Assembly (NCBI RefSeq): GCF_000331305.1
Contig: NZ_KB217478.1
Span: 3,747,315 to 3,811,314 of the forward strand
Length of the DNA stretch: 64,000 nucleotides
Direction: 5' to 3'
DNA from: Calothrix sp. PCC 7103
GTDB taxonomy: Bacteria > Cyanobacteriota > Cyanobacteriia > Cyanobacteriales > Nostocaceae
Shown: positions 50,494 through 59,587 of the stretch, piece after piece
Layout: each line of letters begins with the position of its first letter
Position numbering within the stretch: the first letter of the stretch is position 1
The notes under the pieces: model-generated
What the model was told of the DNA's origin: nothing
Database searches by the model: none
The model's input: only the letters and a program-made list of their open reading frames with translations
Made by a program: the position numbers and the translations under genes

Positions 50494-51465
50494 TCAATCA
50501 CGACCTGTGTAATTAACAACGGGAGGCGCCGCAGGTTCAACACTTTGCCAACCAGTTTTGAAGGGACTATCTTTTGTCAGTGCATATTCGGTAGCAGCTT
50601 GGTTAATAGCAGGCGCCGGTTTTTGGTTAGCAGCATGTTTTAACCAGTTTTTGTAATCTTCAAGGGAATCAACTACTACATTTGCTTCCATTGTGGCGAA
50701 ATAAGTACCGCTAAATTGTGAGTCCATTAAACGGTAAGTACCTTCGCGTGTGGGAGTAAATTCAAAGTCGATTTTGTTTTTGGGGATAATATCCTGTTTG
50801 ACTCGGAAAGCTGGAACGAAAAAGCCGTGGAGAACATCTTCAGATTCTAAGGCGAGATGAACTCGTTCGTTTACAGGTATATGTAGTTCTGTACTGGAAA
50901 CATTTTTGTAGGGATAGTGAAACTCCCAAGACCATTGTCTAGCTATAACGCTGATAGGTTGAGTTGTATCAATATTGATATCTGATGCTGATGCTGGTTC
51001 AGAAGTTTCAGATTGTTTGTTTTTGTTTTTGTTCCAAAGTCCATCCCAAGGCGCCGCTTCTGCTGACTCCATACCCATTGGCATGTGGAAGTGGTGTTCC
51101 ATTGGGCCGCGAATAGACATTTGGTCATAAATTTGGTAACTGTAACCAGCAATCCAAATTACTAGTACAATAGGAATGGCTGTCCAAACGACTTCGAGAG
51201 TTATATTACCTTCGATTGGTGGACCATCGCTAGTATCATGTTCTGCCACACGATGAAAAGCAACGGCATATAGTAATGCGGCAGTTACAGCAAAGAAAAT
51301 AAATGAAGCGAGTACTACAAGAAAACTAAATAAATCGTCAATGAGTTGCGCTTCGACTGTAGCTTGAACAGGGAACCAAGAATAAGCTTGCTGTCCCATC
51401 CAAAGACTTGCCGCAGTCACTACAACTGTACCAACGGTCAGTGCTAAAAGGTTCCGGATGTTCAT
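50494..51465 (-). CDS. ctaC: Heme-copper oxidase subunit II lacking the CuA site
   Basis: Three hydrophobic helices at about 6-25, 42-70 and 92-112, then a cupredoxin domain (PISVIARQWSWEFHYPY...ELHIPVNERVHLALESEDVLHGFFVPAFRVKQDIIP). Where CuA oxidases have C-x-E-x-C-G-x-x-H-x-x-M, this one has DSQFSGTYFATM, so both Cys and the His are gone. It therefore cannot take electrons from cytochrome c or plastocyanin at CuA and is expected to be a quinol-type (ARTO/Cox3) oxidase. A Gln/Asn/Lys linker (about 150-175) is family-variable. Operon with ctaD and ctaE. Confidence 0.93.
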   Translation of the reverse strand: MNIRNLLALTVGTVVVTAASLWMGQQAYSWFPVQATVEAQLIDDLFSFLVVLASFIFFAVTAALLYAVAFHRVAEHDTSDGPPIEGNITLEVVWTAIPIVLVIWIAGYSYQIYDQMSIRGPMEHHFHMPMGMESAEAAPWDGLWNKNKNKQSETSEPASASDINIDTTQPISVIARQWSWEFHYPYKNVSSTELHIPVNERVHLALESEDVLHGFFVPAFRVKQDIIPKNKIDFEFTPTREGTYRLMDSQFSGTYFATMEANVVVDSLEDYKNWLKHAANQKPAPAINQAATEYALTKDSPFKTGWQSVEPAAPPVVNYTGRD

Positions 51466-51489
51466 GGTTAATGGGCAATCGTCTATCTA

Positions 51490-52098
51490 TTACTTCAACA
51501 ACAATTTATGAATATTTCCACCCGAACGTAATATCGAGTCAGCGGTATTATGCACACCAAATTCTGCGGCAAGTTGGGCGCCTAATGTACCATGTAGATA
51601 CAAGACAAACATAATTGCCATACCAGCTAATAAGTAAGTCCACTGAACTTGACGGTCTTCGTCTTTACGCCAGTTAAACCGCTGTAAAGCTCTCCATATG
51701 GTCATGCCAACCATAATAGCGAGTAGTAAAACACCACCAACTCCATGCCAAAGCATAGTTTCCATTGCGTGGAGTCCCCATGCGCTGGTTACATCCATAT
51801 TTGGTTCTGCGAGCATCATTTCGTAGAAACCTGCTGCAACTGTGAAGAATGTAATGATGGATGAACCGAGCATGTTATACCAGCCAACATCGAAGAAGTT
51901 TGACTGCTTTGCTGGTAGTGCTAAAAATTTGAATACTGGTTGTTGATATGGAAAGAGTACACCAACAAAATCAAACGTTATGCCAATAATAAACAACCCT
52001 AGCGTTAAGTGTACCAAGTTTGGGTGAATTGGAATAATATACGGCAAACCATTGGCGCCGAGATGTGCGCGTAATTGTTCAATGAGTCCTGTTTCCAT
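51490..52098 (-). CDS. DUF2231 membrane protein (202 aa)
   Basis: Four-helix membrane protein of the DUF2231 family. Helices lie at about 25-48 (NLVHLTLGLFIIGITFDFVGVLF), 72-95, 112-134 and 152-172, with conserved HP near the first helix (IPIHPNLVHLTLG). It begins one base into the stop of the upstream DUF2231 gene (translational coupling) and ends 24 bp before ctaC. In Anabaena the Cox3/ARTO operon also begins with such small membrane proteins, which supports the assignment of this operon. Its reaction is unknown; a role in quinone or heme handling is a guess. Confidence 0.85.
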   Translation of the reverse strand: METGLIEQLRAHLGANGLPYIIPIHPNLVHLTLGLFIIGITFDFVGVLFPYQQPVFKFLALPAKQSNFFDVGWYNMLGSSIITFFTVAAGFYEMMLAEPNMDVTSAWGLHAMETMLWHGVGGVLLLAIMVGMTIWRALQRFNWRKDEDRQVQWTYLLAGMAIMFVLYLHGTLGAQLAAEFGVHNTADSILRSGGNIHKLLLK

Positions 52099-52595
52099 TA
52101 CAGTAATCCTTCTTTGAGTGCTTCAACAACAGGGACAGTATGCAAGCCATATATCCAAACGAGTTCGTCACCGAGGAAGACTTGCAAAAACACCAAACCA
52201 GTTAATACGATTCCTAGACCTAAGTAAGGAACAGGCAATTTATCAGGAGTTTTTAAACGAATTACATATCGCCAACCTGTAATTGCAGCAATAATTCCAG
52301 ATAATGACCAACCAATTAGTGTGTGTACACTTAACACAGGTTGTGCCATATCATATGGATGTGCTAACCCAGCTTCAAACTGACCAAAAATGATAGCCAC
52401 GAACACAGCAACGGTGGCAAGACACATATTCCACCAACTGACCTCGAACAAACGCGCGTTCTTAGTAAAGTAGCCAATAATGTCGCATACAAAGGCAAAC
52501 AGCACCATTGCGATTACAAAGTGAACAATGATGGGGTGAATAGTGTCGGGATATGGTAGACCGTGGTCATTCAACTTTTGCAGAAGCTCAAACAT
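52098..52595 (-). CDS. DUF2231 membrane protein (165 aa)
   Basis: Paralogue of the next gene, with the same LPYPDTIHPIIVHFVIAMVLFAFVCDIIGYF start motif and four helices (about 20-42, 52-74, 88-108, 126-145). First gene of the oxidase operon. It overlaps the second DUF2231 gene by one base. The conserved HP..VHF pattern is the DUF2231 hallmark. Transcription would start in the 52.6-52.8 kb region, where I see no clear NtcA box. Confidence 0.85.
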   Translation of the reverse strand: MFELLQKLNDHGLPYPDTIHPIIVHFVIAMVLFAFVCDIIGYFTKNARLFEVSWWNMCLATVAVFVAIIFGQFEAGLAHPYDMAQPVLSVHTLIGWSLSGIIAAITGWRYVIRLKTPDKLPVPYLGLGIVLTGLVFLQVFLGDELVWIYGLHTVPVVEALKEGLL

Positions 52596-52780
52596 AGTAT
52601 TCTCCTGGGTACACCTCTGAAAGAAACAAAACTTTACAGTTAATACAATTGTTAAGGAATTGAAAAATTAAAAAAGTTCAAATGGTGACTTTTAGAAGTA
52701 ATTTTTAATGTTCGGCATGAGATTCTTTGTTCGATGTTTAGTTCGATGTTTAATATTGACAGGCACGATAAACCTATGTA

Positions 52781-52802
52781 GAGACGTGATATATCACGTC
52801 TC
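52781..52802. repeat. 22-bp perfect palindrome
   Basis: GAGACGTGATA followed by its exact complement TATCACGTCTC, extended outward by GTA and CCAC. I recognise this as a motif common in filamentous cyanobacterial genomes (dispersed GAGACGTGATATATC palindromes). It could cap a transcript on either strand. Confidence 0.75.
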
Positions 52803-53079
52803 CACAATCATGAAATAATAACGCGCTATTTATTTATACATATATACTGATATTTGCGTAAGTTCGACAGCCAGTAAGACTTAAGCAGTATTGCATTGAC
52901 TTTTATATGCTAGTAGCCATAATAAATAACTCCACATATAGATGACAGTTACAACCTATTTATTCAATTATAGCTTTATATTTTTTTAATCATAATTAAT
53001 TGAATCAAATTATGTGTCTGATAATAACAGTAAAAATTTGATAAATGTTATTAGAGAACTCCATGAAAAAAATGCCCAA

Positions 53080-53178
53080 TGTCATTCTGAACGCAGTGAA
53101 GAATCTCACAGAGGTGTGACCTTGCGGAAAAATTATGTTTACGTTACGCCCCAAGATGCTTCGTTCCTCAGCATGACA
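53080..53178. repeat. TGTCATTCTGAACG...CTCAGCATGACA inverted-repeat element
   Basis: A 99-bp unit with imperfect terminal inverted repeats (TGTCATTCTGA / TCAGCATGACA). It belongs to the widely distributed TGTCATxCTGAGCGAAG-type family of dispersed repeats. A truncated second copy is at 54547-54594. Confidence 0.7.
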
Positions 53179-53516
53179 CAACAGGATCATTCATTTTTTG
53201 GCTCACTCTTACTAAACAAAATAATGCCGCATATTCATTTTTGGAAATACAGTAGGATTGCAATCTGCAAATAAGTGTTTATACGTAGAAAAAATAGTAA
53301 TAAATTTACTATTTTTTATTATTTCTAGGCAAATAATATGCGGAAACTTTACCTGAAATAGCCCCAAGTTACTTAAACTTAAGATGTAGCCAAAGCTACT
53401 AGATTAAGTTAAAAAATTTTTGATTGCCCCTTGAAGCAGTTGCATAGTCCAAACCGACTAAATGTAATCGCAGTGTATCTATAACATTTAAACCTTAAAT
53501 TTCCGGAGACTTAAAC

Positions 53517-54437
53517 GTGAAAAATACTTTCAAAAAACTTTTAATCGGCGCCTCAATGGTTGTTGGTGCAAGTGCGATTGCTTCAGCTCCTGCTCATGCT
53601 GCTAGCCTGACTGGCGCTAGTATCGGTGGCAGCAATCAGAACGACTACTTCGTTTATGATGTCGTTAATGGCAAAACTCAAACAGTAGACAAAAATCCGG
53701 CGAATATACAAAAAGTTTTAGGTGGTAGCGTCGCTAGTCCGACTGGAAACGTGGAGTTAGCAGCAAGCAGTGAAACATCAGGTTTTAATTTCAACAACAA
53801 TACTACATTAACAGGACAAATTGGTGGCAAAAATATTACCCTTAGCAGTTTGACGGCATCTGACTGGAATAGCACCGTTACTGGTGGACTGACTTTTGCT
53901 CAAAAATGGTTCAATGATGCTTTAACTGCAAACGGCTTTGGTAGTATTGTCGGCAGCAGTAACGTTCTAGCACAAGGAATATATAATGCTGCCTTGGTTA
54001 AGTTTAATACTACTGGTGGGCGCCAAAGATTTAGCGACCCCAATATCTCTTATGTCAACCAAGATGATAGCACTGGTGAAATCAAGATTGGGCTAGCAGG
54101 TCACTTGGATGCGACCTCTCTGTTATTTGCTGGTCTGAGTACTCAACAGCAAGGACTCGTAAATACGTTTAGAACCAAAACAGGTCCAATACAAGCAAGT
54201 GAAATTGTTAAAGTTTCTTATAATGGTGGACCATCTCAACTTCTCTATAGTTTCAGTGCTACCGAGTCTGGGCTAGTTGCTGCGGATGATAATAGATCAC
54301 ATAATGGCAACTACGAAGTTAAATTCCAAGGCATAGTGCCACCACAAGCAGTGCCAGAACCTTCAGTAATGCTCGGTGTGTTCGGTGTTGCTAGTGTCTT
54401 TGGAGTGCGACGTAAGCTGAAAAAAGCACAAGCATAG
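53517..54437 (+). CDS. PEP-CTERM secreted protein (306 aa)
   Basis: Signal peptide at residues 1-28 (LIGASMVVGASAIASAPAHA). The C-terminal sorting tail is VPEPSVMLGVFGVASVFGVRRKLKKAQA: a PEP motif, a hydrophobic helix and a basic end, recognised by an exosortase system. The middle is Ser/Thr/Asn/Gly-rich (for example LTGQIGGKNITLSSLTASDWNSTVTGGL) and contains no enzyme motif. Similar in layout to a cyanobacterial PEP-CTERM family with unknown role. ATTTCCGGAGAC gives a ribosome site. Confidence 0.9.
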   Translation: MKNTFKKLLIGASMVVGASAIASAPAHAASLTGASIGGSNQNDYFVYDVVNGKTQTVDKNPANIQKVLGGSVASPTGNVELAASSETSGFNFNNNTTLTGQIGGKNITLSSLTASDWNSTVTGGLTFAQKWFNDALTANGFGSIVGSSNVLAQGIYNAALVKFNTTGGRQRFSDPNISYVNQDDSTGEIKIGLAGHLDATSLLFAGLSTQQQGLVNTFRTKTGPIQASEIVKVSYNGGPSQLLYSFSATESGLVAADDNRSHNGNYEVKFQGIVPPQAVPEPSVMLGVFGVASVFGVRRKLKKAQA

Positions 54438-54546
54438 CTCAAGAGTTCTATTTACAACGAATCAAAATTGATGTGGCGGGAAATTGGTTATCCAACTAAC
54501 CAATTTCCCGCTACATTTTTTGGGAGCATCCCAATTTGGAAAAAAG

Positions 54547-54594
54547 ATGTCATGCTGAGGAACGTTAACGCAGTTTTCCCGCAGAGTAGCATCT
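54547..54594. repeat. Truncated TGTCATGCTGAGG repeat copy
   Basis: GATGTCATGCTGAGGAACG...GCAGAGTAGCATCT, an incomplete copy of the family seen at 53080, inverted relative to it and lying just before the IS630 remnant. Confidence 0.55.
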
Positions 54595-54605
54595 AAAAAA
54601 GCCTA

Positions 54606-54999
54606 AATTTCATTAATGGTTGGGCAGAAAAAAATACTCGTCCTCAAGTACCAAGTAATGAAAAGGGACGAAGAAATAAATTGAATGGTATGCTTGCCGT
54701 TGATGCATTAACAGGAGAAGAATATCTTGAATTAAAATCTAAATCAAAAACGGAAGACGTTTCTGAGTATTTTGCATCGCTTGTGAGCGACTGTGTTCAA
54801 GAGGGATATAATAAGCTAAGTATAATTTTAGATAATAATTCCACACATAAAATGAAAATGCAACTTCAACTACAAACTCATCTATCTAATTTAAATATCC
54901 AAGATAAAATTATTGTATAATTCATTTACACTCCACCTTACTCACCAAACTTTAATGAGCGTTGAGTATCTTATTCATCTTTTACGACTTAAATTTTTA
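54606..54999 (+). pseudogene. IS630-family transposase remnant
   Basis: Reading from about 54606: INGWAEKNTRPQVPSNEKGRRNKLNGMLAVDALTGEEYLE..., then SIILDNNSTHKM (second catalytic Asp region of the DDE enzyme), then after an in-frame stop TPPYSPNFNE and, in another frame, VEYLIHLLRLKFL. Both N-terminal start and C-terminus are missing, with one stop and one frameshift. IS66 has inserted at the end of this remnant (55000). Confidence 0.8.
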
Positions 55000-55638
55000 G
55001 TAACCGTTCACAGGATTTTTCTAGTTACCGCAGAAAATAAGTACACATTGATGGTAGATTGAGAGGCATGGATGTACAGTGCCTCTTTTTCGGGATTGAA
55101 GTCCCCAACTCAGATTGGGAAAAAACTCCCCCCAGTGTCAAGGAACTGGTGGCGCGACGTGAAAGTCGTATGAGTAGGATTCCTACGAACTGAACTGGTC
55201 AGCCGTCTGACCTCAGAGAGCAGAAATCTGGTTCCCAAGTAAAAGGGTCATCGACCCCGGTCACGATAAAGCTGGTAACGGCAATATTGGAATGCAGACC
55301 ACTGAAGCCACACGGTGATATTTATCACCTAACCGAAGTCACGGAAACCAAGTGAGGGCAAGGGAAAGATATGAAGGGTTAAGGCAACTGAACCATCGTC
55401 AGCTTCGTAATCTTTGATACATGGGTGAAAATCGCACCCTGACGATATATGACTTGACTACACCCATAACCAAAAAGGTAGAAGGACGGATTTTTAAATC
55501 GCTCGTTAAAAATCAACTGCCAAAAAGCTTCTTCCGGAGTACAGATGGAACCCATAATATCGCAGGTTCAGGATACGAAACACGGTAAACCTCAACTGGT
55601 CTGGGTGTAACCCAGTATCAATGTCGTAAGACAAAGAG

Positions 55639-57612
55639 ATGCCAAGGGAGGTAAGGGAGGGTGAAAAAAGCGAAAGCCTTTTCGTAATCAAAAGGATAAA
55701 GGTTGAGGAAACAATATTACCTGACGTTGAAAATACGGCAAACTTTCACCTGGTCTCGGACGAAATTGAATCATCAGTAAGAAGTAAATGTACTTTTATG
55801 AGCAATAGACTTGGTAACAAGATTGCACAAGAAGGCGTTATTAAATCATGGGCTGACATTAACTGGAAGTCCGTGACTCGTAACGTAAAGAAACTGAGAA
55901 TGAGAATTTTTCGTGCTACCCAACAAGGTAAATTGCGTAAAGCAAAGAGCCTGATAAAACTGATGCTAAGGAGTACCTCTAATATTCTTCTTGCTATCAG
56001 AAAAGTGACACAACTTAATCAAGGTAAAAAGACCGCTGGGGTTGATGGTTATGTTGCCACTACGCCTACGGATAGAGTCAAATTAATTGACCTAGTTATA
56101 GCGCATAAACCAAAGGATATATTACCCGCAAAACGAGTTTATATTCCCAAGGGAAATGGTAAAAAAAAGAGACCACTTTCAATTCCCACCATTGTCGATA
56201 GGGTCAAACAAGCGGTTGTTCTTAATGCTTGGGAACCATACTTTGAAACAACCTTCGAGCCAAACAGCTATGGATTTAGACCTCGAAGGTCTACTCATGA
56301 TGCAATTGAACAAGTATTTATTAGATTTGCTTGTAGCAAAGATATATGGATACTTGATGCTGATATAAAAGGAGCATTCGACAACATTAGTCATAATTTT
56401 CTATTAGAAAAAGTCAAAATGTTGCCGGGAGTAGAATTCATTAAAGGATGGCTAAAAGCTGGGTATCTCGAAAGAGAAGTGTTTAACTACACGGAATCTG
56501 GAACACCACAAGGTGGTATAATTTCTCCACTTCTATCTAACATAGTTTTAGATGGAATCGAGAAACATATAAGCGGATTATCCTATAAAGTTGAGCGCTA
56601 CAAAAAGGACAAAGATGGCAACGTAGTCATTAACAGACAAGGTAAAAATCAAGGCAAACCGCAGGTAAAAAAAGTTGAAGATAAATGTCCATTTGGTTTC
56701 ATTAGATACGCCGACGACTTTATTGTGACAGCACCTAATGCCAAATGTATGGAGGTAGTTATATCTCATATAACCACCCTACTTCAAGAAAGAGGTCTGG
56801 AACTTAATATCGAAAAAACTAAGATAAGACATACTGAACAAGGTATTGATTATCTAGGTTTTAATATCAGGAAATACAATGGTAAAACTATCATTAAACC
56901 TGAAAAACAAAAAGTTCTCCGCAAAATCCAAGAAATCAAGACATGGCTGAAGAATAACAATAATATATCCGTTTCAGCCCTCATCAACTACTTAAACCCT
57001 ATTATAAGAGGATTTGCATATTACTACCGAACTGTTTGCTCCAAAGAAGTTCTCAGCTACTTTGATTGTGAAATATGGAAGGCACTTTATAAGTGGGCAC
57101 GCAAAAAGCACGGAGGCTTAAGTCGTAAAGAAGTAGTAAAAAAATACTTCAATGTTGGCATAAAACACCCAGATTATAATAAATGGGACTTCCTAACAAT
57201 AACTAAAGACCGAAGAGGAAAAGAAAAAGTACTCGCTTTATTTAAAGCCTCTTCCGTCGAGATAGTTAGACACGTTAAAGTCGCGGGTAGAAATTCTTCG
57301 GATGACCCTAACCTGATTAAATACTGGGAAAACAGAGCCACAAAATATGGCAAAACTATTTTTGCAGCTAATAGCAAAAGTGAAAAAATAGCCAAAAGAC
57401 AAGGCAATAAATGTCCGGTATGTGGCGAACACATCCACAACGGAGAACCGCTTCATTTACATCATCTTATTCATGTAAATAAAGGCGGTACGGATAAAGT
57501 GGAAAACTTAGTTTGGATGCATGAAGCCTGTCACAAAATAACTCATACTAAGGGGTCTAAAAAGGATAAACCTGAGTTAACAGATAATGATTGGGTAGTC
57601 ACTGAGGCTTGA
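55639..57612 (+). CDS. Group II intron reverse transcriptase/maturase with HNH endonuclease
   Basis: Multifunctional intron-encoded protein, up to 657 aa. Reverse transcriptase domain: GKKTAGVDGY, KKRPLSIPTIVDRVKQ, SYGFRPRRSTHDAIEQ, DADIKGAFDNI, GTPQGGIISPLLSN and the active-site box RYADDF. Maturase domain X (about 420-500) contains YLGFNIRKYNGK and FAYYYRTVCSKEVLSYFD. HNH endonuclease: CPVCGEHIHNGEPLHLHHLIHVNKGGTDKVENLVWMHEACHKITH. All key residues are intact, so mobility is possible. The true start may be ATG 55798 (MSNRLGNK); the preceding 53 codons lie in ribozyme sequence. Confidence 0.93.
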   Translation: MPREVREGEKSESLFVIKRIKVEETILPDVENTANFHLVSDEIESSVRSKCTFMSNRLGNKIAQEGVIKSWADINWKSVTRNVKKLRMRIFRATQQGKLRKAKSLIKLMLRSTSNILLAIRKVTQLNQGKKTAGVDGYVATTPTDRVKLIDLVIAHKPKDILPAKRVYIPKGNGKKKRPLSIPTIVDRVKQAVVLNAWEPYFETTFEPNSYGFRPRRSTHDAIEQVFIRFACSKDIWILDADIKGAFDNISHNFLLEKVKMLPGVEFIKGWLKAGYLEREVFNYTESGTPQGGIISPLLSNIVLDGIEKHISGLSYKVERYKKDKDGNVVINRQGKNQGKPQVKKVEDKCPFGFIRYADDFIVTAPNAKCMEVVISHITTLLQERGLELNIEKTKIRHTEQGIDYLGFNIRKYNGKTIIKPEKQKVLRKIQEIKTWLKNNNNISVSALINYLNPIIRGFAYYYRTVCSKEVLSYFDCEIWKALYKWARKKHGGLSRKEVVKKYFNVGIKHPDYNKWDFLTITKDRRGKEKVLALFKASSVEIVRHVKVAGRNSSDDPNLIKYWENRATKYGKTIFAANSKSEKIAKRQGNKCPVCGEHIHNGEPLHLHHLIHVNKGGTDKVENLVWMHEACHKITHTKGSKKDKPELTDNDWVVTEA

Positions 57613-57644
57613 GCCGGATGATGGGTAACTGTCACGTCCGGTTC
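57611..57644 (+). ncRNA. Group II intron domain V
   Basis: A 34-nt hairpin, GAGCCGGATGATGGG/TCACGTCCGGTTC with the two-base bulge region and a GTAA-type loop. It is the catalytic core of the ribozyme, overlapping the maturase stop codon by two bases. Domain VI follows at 57645-57680 (GGCAGGGCGACCTGCC) with a 3' bulged A candidate. Confidence 0.85.
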
Positions 57645-57681
57645 TTAGGGGAGTGCGGCAGGGCGACCTGCCAATCTTACC

Positions 57682-59112
57682 CGACGAAAAGTTGGGACAG
57701 CTCGTAAAACAGTCAGAAAAAGAATTAGCGGAATCTGAGTCTAAAAATCAGGAGCTTTTAGAAAAAATAAACCGTACATCAAATAATTCTTCGTCTTCGC
57801 CATCAAGCGACCCACCAGGCACTCCTAAACCTCAAAAGAAAAAGAAGAGTGGTAAAAAACGCGGTGGACAACCAGGACATAAGAAACACAGCAGATTTTT
57901 GTATGAACCATCTGAATGTGAATCCGTATTAAACCACCACCCTATTACTTGTAGCTGTTGTGGCGAGAAATTAAGCGGGGAAGATGAAAACCCTTACCGT
58001 CACCAAATAGTAGAAATTCCTCCCATTAAACCAATAGTCGTAGAACATCGCTTACACCAACTGGTGTGTGATATTTGTGGAACTTCCACACGTGCGGCAT
58101 TACCTCTTGATGTAAACCCAAGTGGATATGGAACTCGTGTAGTAGCTCTGGTTGCTGTTTTGAGTGGATTATACCGCCATAGCCAGAGAATGGTACAAAG
58201 TGCGATGAGTAACGTGTTTGGAATTCCAATGTCACTGGGTACAGTTAATAAACTCAGGTTTGAAGCAAGCTCGGCACTCGAAAGCATAGTTGAAGAAGCC
58301 AAAACCTACGTACAAAACTCAAGGGTGGTAGGTGCGCTCCGTTACAAGCTTCTCTCAAGGCAATGTCGATGGGTGCAATCAGAAAAATAGTAAGGCTTGG
58401 CTCTGGGTGGCGGTTACACCCCTAGTGGCATTTTTTCAGATCACACTTTCTCGTTGTACTGAAACCGCTAAAGACTTGTTAGGTGAGAAGTTTAGCGGCT
58501 TTTTAAATTCAGATCGCTACGCTTCATACAATTGGGTTAGCTTGGAGCAACGTCAATTGTGCTGGGCACACTTAAAGCGTGAATTTATAAAAATCTCAGA
58601 GCGTACAGGAGTTTCAAAGCAAATCGGAGAAACTCTTTTACAGCAACAAGAAGAATTATTTAATCTGTGGTACCAAGTTCGAGACGGAACCTTGAAACGT
58701 AGTGAGTTCAAGCTTTTAGTTCAACCGATTCGTAATTCTCTAAAGTCCTGCTTGGAAGAATCCGCAAACTATGAGGTTGGAACTCGCGAGAAAACTCCGT
58801 TTGCCAAAACTGTCCGTACTTGTCGGCAACTTTTAAAAGTTGAACCAGCTTTATGGCTGTTTGTCGATGTTGAAGGTGTAGAACCAACTAATAATGCTGC
58901 TGAGAGAGCCATACGCCCTGCTGTTATATGGCGCCGAACCAGTTTTGGCTCTCAAACACTCTTCTGGTAGTAATTTTGTTGCTCGAATGCTTACCGTTGT
59001 AACTTCTTTAAAGTGTCAACGTCGCAACGTATTGGAGTTTATGACCAACGCAATAGGCGCCCGACGCAATGGCACGTCTGCTCCTTCTTTGCTACCCGAA
59101 GTAAAAGTATAA
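57682..59112 (+). pseudogene. IS66-type transposase (tnpC), broken by two frameshifts
   Basis: N-terminal coiled coil (EKLGQLVKQSEKELAESESKNQELLEKINRTSNNSS), basic linker KKKKKSGKKRGGQPGH, zinc-finger region CSCCGEKL...CDICGTSTRAALP and SGYGTRVVALVAVLSGLYRHSQRMVQ. Frame changes near 58335, before DDE-domain sequence SKAWLWVAVTP and SDRYASYNWV, then WLFVDVEGVEPTNNAAERAIRPAVIWRRTSFGSQT. A second change near 58955 precedes GSNFVARMLTVVTSLKCQRRNVLEF. Similarity spans all of tnpC, so damage is recent; one GGCGCC is present in the C-terminal part. Confidence 0.9.
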
Positions 59113-59587
59113 TCACTCTGCTAGTAATAAATGTTGCTTAATTGCAATAACTCATACCCGTTAATTTACTTTGCTCCCATGTGGAGAGCGGGTAGGAACT
59201 TCATGGTTGGAAACCTTATAATTATTGGAATGCGTTGTATTTAAACCAATTTAAAACCTGTGGTCGATTACGATTATTCAGCTATAATTTATAATTAGAT
59301 ATTGTCTGATTAGTAAATATTCGCTCTCTGTACTCTGCATCTAAGACGAGGGCGCATTTACTTGGCGTTATTCTTAACAAGCGCTAATTTTGAGGTAAGT
59401 TTGGAGAGGCGCCTGTATTTAAGTCGAATCTTTATATAGATTATTACCAGGCGTATGATTGTATTTTTTTGTAGTAATCTATCATACATTATTAGTGATT
59501 TTCCAGCGGGAAGGGAGTAAGACGGAATCACTGGTGTCAGGTCGGTTTTGTGGATTGTAAGTGCGATAATAGGGGCTAGTTTTATTT
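59113..59587. other. Intergenic region between IS66 and the glycan cluster
   Basis: About 475 bp, no gene. One GGCGCC at 59409. It should include the terminator of the minus-strand glycan cluster, but I see no strong hairpin. Confidence 0.5.

Larger units (their letters stand above)
52596..53516. other. Intergenic region with repeats between oxidase operon and PEP-CTERM gene
   Basis: About 920 bp between divergent genes. Contents: a 22-bp perfect palindrome at 52781-52802, an inverted-repeat unit at 53080-53178, and promoter regions at each end. CGGAGAC at 53503-53509 is the ribosome site of the PEP-CTERM gene. Small frames at 53005-53274 come only from the repeat. Confidence 0.6.
55079..57681 (+). 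mobile_element. Group II intron with full-length maturase
   Basis: Begins GTGCC after ATGGATGTACA of the IS66 transposase start. About 550 bases of ribozyme domains precede the maturase frame, and domains V and VI follow it (57611-57681). The 3' end is near CAATCTTACC. If it is removed at 57681 the transposase start MDV continues in frame with DEKLGQLVKQSEKE; the usual terminal AY would put the end one base earlier and break the frame, so the exact end is uncertain. About 2.6 kb, bacterial class with HNH-type endonuclease. Confidence 0.85.
55000..59125 (+). mobile_element. IS66-family element, decayed, carrying a group II intron
   Basis: The left boundary is set where IS630 coding similarity stops and GTAACCGTTCACAGGA begins (55000-55015), a plausible IS66 terminus. 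A tnpC-type transposase, broken by an intron and two frameshifts, fills the element. The accessory tnpA/tnpB genes of full IS66 are absent. I could not find a matching inverted terminus near 59,125, so the right end is approximate. Confidence 0.65.

Noticed and set aside
53005-53274. Small frames on both strands near 53.1 kb
   Set aside because: They are produced by a dispersed inverted-repeat unit.
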